From Nitrososphaerales archaeon (GTDB lineage: Archaea > Thermoproteota > Nitrososphaeria > Nitrososphaerales > Nitrososphaeraceae), in contig JARBAV010000179.1 in NCBI GenBank assembly GCA_029237515.1, positions 1 to 6,557 of the forward strand: a DNA stretch of 6,557 nucleotides. Reading direction: 5' to 3'. This document shows, piece by piece, positions 5,021 to 6,557 of this stretch. Below the pieces are notes generated by a model that was given only the letters and a program-made list of their open reading frames with translations, did no database searches and was not told the origin of the DNA. Positions within the stretch are counted from its first letter, which is position 1. Each line of letters opens with the position of its first letter. The position numbers and the translations under genes are program-made.

Positions 5021-6490
5021 TTAATTACTATCTGCCGTTTTGCTAGTCTGACTTCGTTTATACTCTTCAAATCCATCTAGAGCATCATAATATCCTCGTT
5101 CAAGCAAGAGCTTTATGGTTTCGGAAGAGAAATCAAAGGTCTTGTTAGAAATAGTGTCAAGATCGTTCTCCCTGTTTACGCGTATTATTTCATCAATCTG
5201 AAACCTTCCTTCAAGTATGTCTTGGAATCGTCTTGGCTTCAAAAACTCACCATGGAAATTTGTTTTCCGGTTCAGGAGATTTGATAGAAAGTTCTTGTCA
5301 ACGCCTTTTTCCTCTGCAACTTTTAATAGCTCCCTTATCAGATCAACATAATCAGATATTAGCAAGAGCATGGTCTCCTCTTGCTGTGTTCTATCTGAAA
5401 ATGTTATATCATTATTCCTATTGATAACACCATCCCTATCAGTAGGAATCTCTGTCTGTTTTTTAGGATGTAAATTTATTACGCAGATACCTAATCGAGG
5501 AACAGTATCTTTTAATCCTCTCACCCTCCACCAATATTGCCTATGTAATATAACTAACTGCAATAGCGGAGTATTGGTCATAAGGCCCCCATCCCAAAAA
5601 TAACGCATACCTTTCCTGTAACCGTTGGCGGTCACAGTACTGTATGTCTTAGAGTCAACCTGTTGACTACTAGTTTGTTCAGAGGAATAGCTTTCAACTT
5701 CTATTCTTGCAAAATCAAAATTGACTGGAAATGACCCGCTTGCCATGACTTGATCTGAGGTGATCCCGTGGTCGTAATGAACAACATGTTCAAATCCAAC
5801 TTCCCTATTGTTGTAGGAAATGAATCTTCCGTATTCTGTTTTTCGTGTTCCGTCCTCTTTAGGATAACTATCGAATGTAACGGGGATTCCATCTGCAACG
5901 TCGACTGCCACCAGTAAGAGCCTTGGCTGATTGTCTTCCTTATTAGTAGCTATTGGAAATTTTGCAAACCGTTCAAGACTCCGTCTTAGAGGTTCGTTAC
6001 TATAACGATACCAAGTGTTTTCGGAGTCGTAAAATCTAATGTCACGAGTAGGTCCATGAGGAAAAAAGACATTTGGTACTCCAAATATCGCAAACTCTTT
6101 GGCTGAAAAATACCTTCTTGCTGCTTCTCCAGTCGCAATCTCTCTATTGATTGCATGCCAATAATCCCACCAAGGTTTAAAAAAGGGATTAGTATCCGCC
6201 ATCGATTCTTTGGAGAGGTATTTCCAAAAATCAATGAGTCTCTCAGCTGATCCATCGTAAGTACTATTCTCCACGACATAACTTACCAAAACTGCCGCGT
6301 TAATTGCCCCGATAGAAGTGCCCGCAACTATATCAAATGTGGATCTTCCTTTCCTTCCTTCCTCGGTGTCTTTTTCGGAGAGACGTTCGTAAAGCGCCTT
6401 GTAAGCTCCAGCTTCATACGCACCAAGAGATCCCCCTCCTTGAAGTACTATCGCTCTTTCCTTCTCAGGAATTTCCATTTTCTTATTCAC
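5021..6490 (-). CDS. Patatin-like serine hydrolase (phospholipase/lipid acyl hydrolase)
   Basis: This is a 489-residue patatin-family enzyme, expected to cleave acyl ester bonds of lipids or related esters with a Ser/Asp dyad. All core motifs are present: the oxyanion-hole glycines in QGGGSLGAYEAG (17-28), the nucleophile elbow GTSIG with Ser59, the block ASGSFP (250-255), and the catalytic Asp300 in DGG (300-302). The segment 263-293, between ASGSFP and DGG, is unusually rich in Ser, Thr and Gln and looks like an insertion. The C-terminal 180 residues, including NDITFSDRT, resemble the extension of patatin proteins that carry a DUF3734-type domain. No signal peptide or membrane segment is seen, so it is probably cytosolic or loosely membrane-bound. 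The frame starts with GTG at 6490; ATG at 6478, four codons in, is equally possible and no clear ribosome site separates them. Substrate is not readable from sequence; phospholipid, wax ester or polyhydroxyalkanoate are all options. Confidence 0.9.
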   Translation of the reverse strand: MNKKMEIPEKERAIVLQGGGSLGAYEAGAYKALYERLSEKDTEEGRKGRSTFDIVAGTSIGAINAAVLVSYVVENSTYDGSAERLIDFWKYLSKESMADTNPFFKPWWDYWHAINREIATGEAARRYFSAKEFAIFGVPNVFFPHGPTRDIRFYDSENTWYRYSNEPLRRSLERFAKFPIATNKEDNQPRLLLVAVDVADGIPVTFDSYPKEDGTRKTEYGRFISYNNREVGFEHVVHYDHGITSDQVMASGSFPVNFDFARIEVESYSSEQTSSQQVDSKTYSTVTANGYRKGMRYFWDGGLMTNTPLLQLVILHRQYWWRVRGLKDTVPRLGICVINLHPKKQTEIPTDRDGVINRNNDITFSDRTQQEETMLLLISDYVDLIRELLKVAEEKGVDKNFLSNLLNRKTNFHGEFLKPRRFQDILEGRFQIDEIIRVNRENDLDTISNKTFDFSSETIKLLLERGYYDALDGFEEYKRSQTSKTADSN

Positions 6491-6557
6491 GTCGCAAATC
6501 TACCACTAAGAAGATAGAAGAGATAAGGTAAAAAATCTTGTGATAATGCAGTAGACA

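Noticed and set aside
5986..6279. A 97-codon minus-strand frame overlapping the patatin gene
   Set aside because: It runs out of frame inside the patatin gene, whose motifs are intact on both sides, so there is no frameshift to explain.
1..6557. CRISPR arrays, tRNA or rRNA genes, insertion sequences
   Set aside because: I saw no regularly spaced repeats, cloverleaf sequence, conserved rRNA segments, transposase frames or paired terminal repeats with target duplications.

Overview
The window is AT-rich and reads as archaeal. Likely TATA boxes sit about 26-30 bases before several starts. One gene has a GGTGA-type ribosome site, another a GGAG site, and others have little or no leader. The gene content (a CUT1-type ABC importer, a DUF1622 membrane protein, a patatin-like hydrolase and a small phasin-like helical protein) would fit a soil-type Nitrososphaeria (Thaumarchaeota, Nitrosocosmicus-like). 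That placement is an inference from style and content; no rRNA or marker gene is present to prove it.

Left part (1-3421, plus strand): a short leader region with a possible terminator of an upstream gene and a promoter, then three genes of an ABC importer of the carbohydrate uptake 1 (CUT1, MalE/MalF/MalG) type. They are a secreted substrate-binding protein (189-1514), a MalF-like permease (1630-2493) and a MalG-like permease (2498-3421). The binding protein would capture a sugar, oligosaccharide or related polar solute outside the cell, and the two permeases form the channel. No ATPase gene lies in the window, so the energising subunit must be encoded elsewhere or shared with other transporters.

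Middle part (3422-4767): a 398-base stretch with no convincing gene, then a small minus-strand gene (3820-4140). Its protein is built almost entirely from six tandem 14-residue helical units followed by a charged tail; it looks like a phasin or coiled-coil protein but matches no family I can name with certainty. A 240-base divergent control region with several short direct repeats separates it from a plus-strand DUF1622 membrane protein gene (4387-4767).

Right part (4768-6557): a 253-base convergent spacer containing a perfect 10-bp inverted repeat, then a minus-strand gene for a 489-residue patatin-like serine hydrolase with an intact Ser/Asp dyad (5021-6490). A phasin-like protein near a patatin-like hydrolase recalls polyhydroxyalkanoate granule proteins of haloarchaea, but that link is speculative. 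The most distinctive item in the window is the 14-residue repeat protein and its in-frame continuation past a UAG stop.
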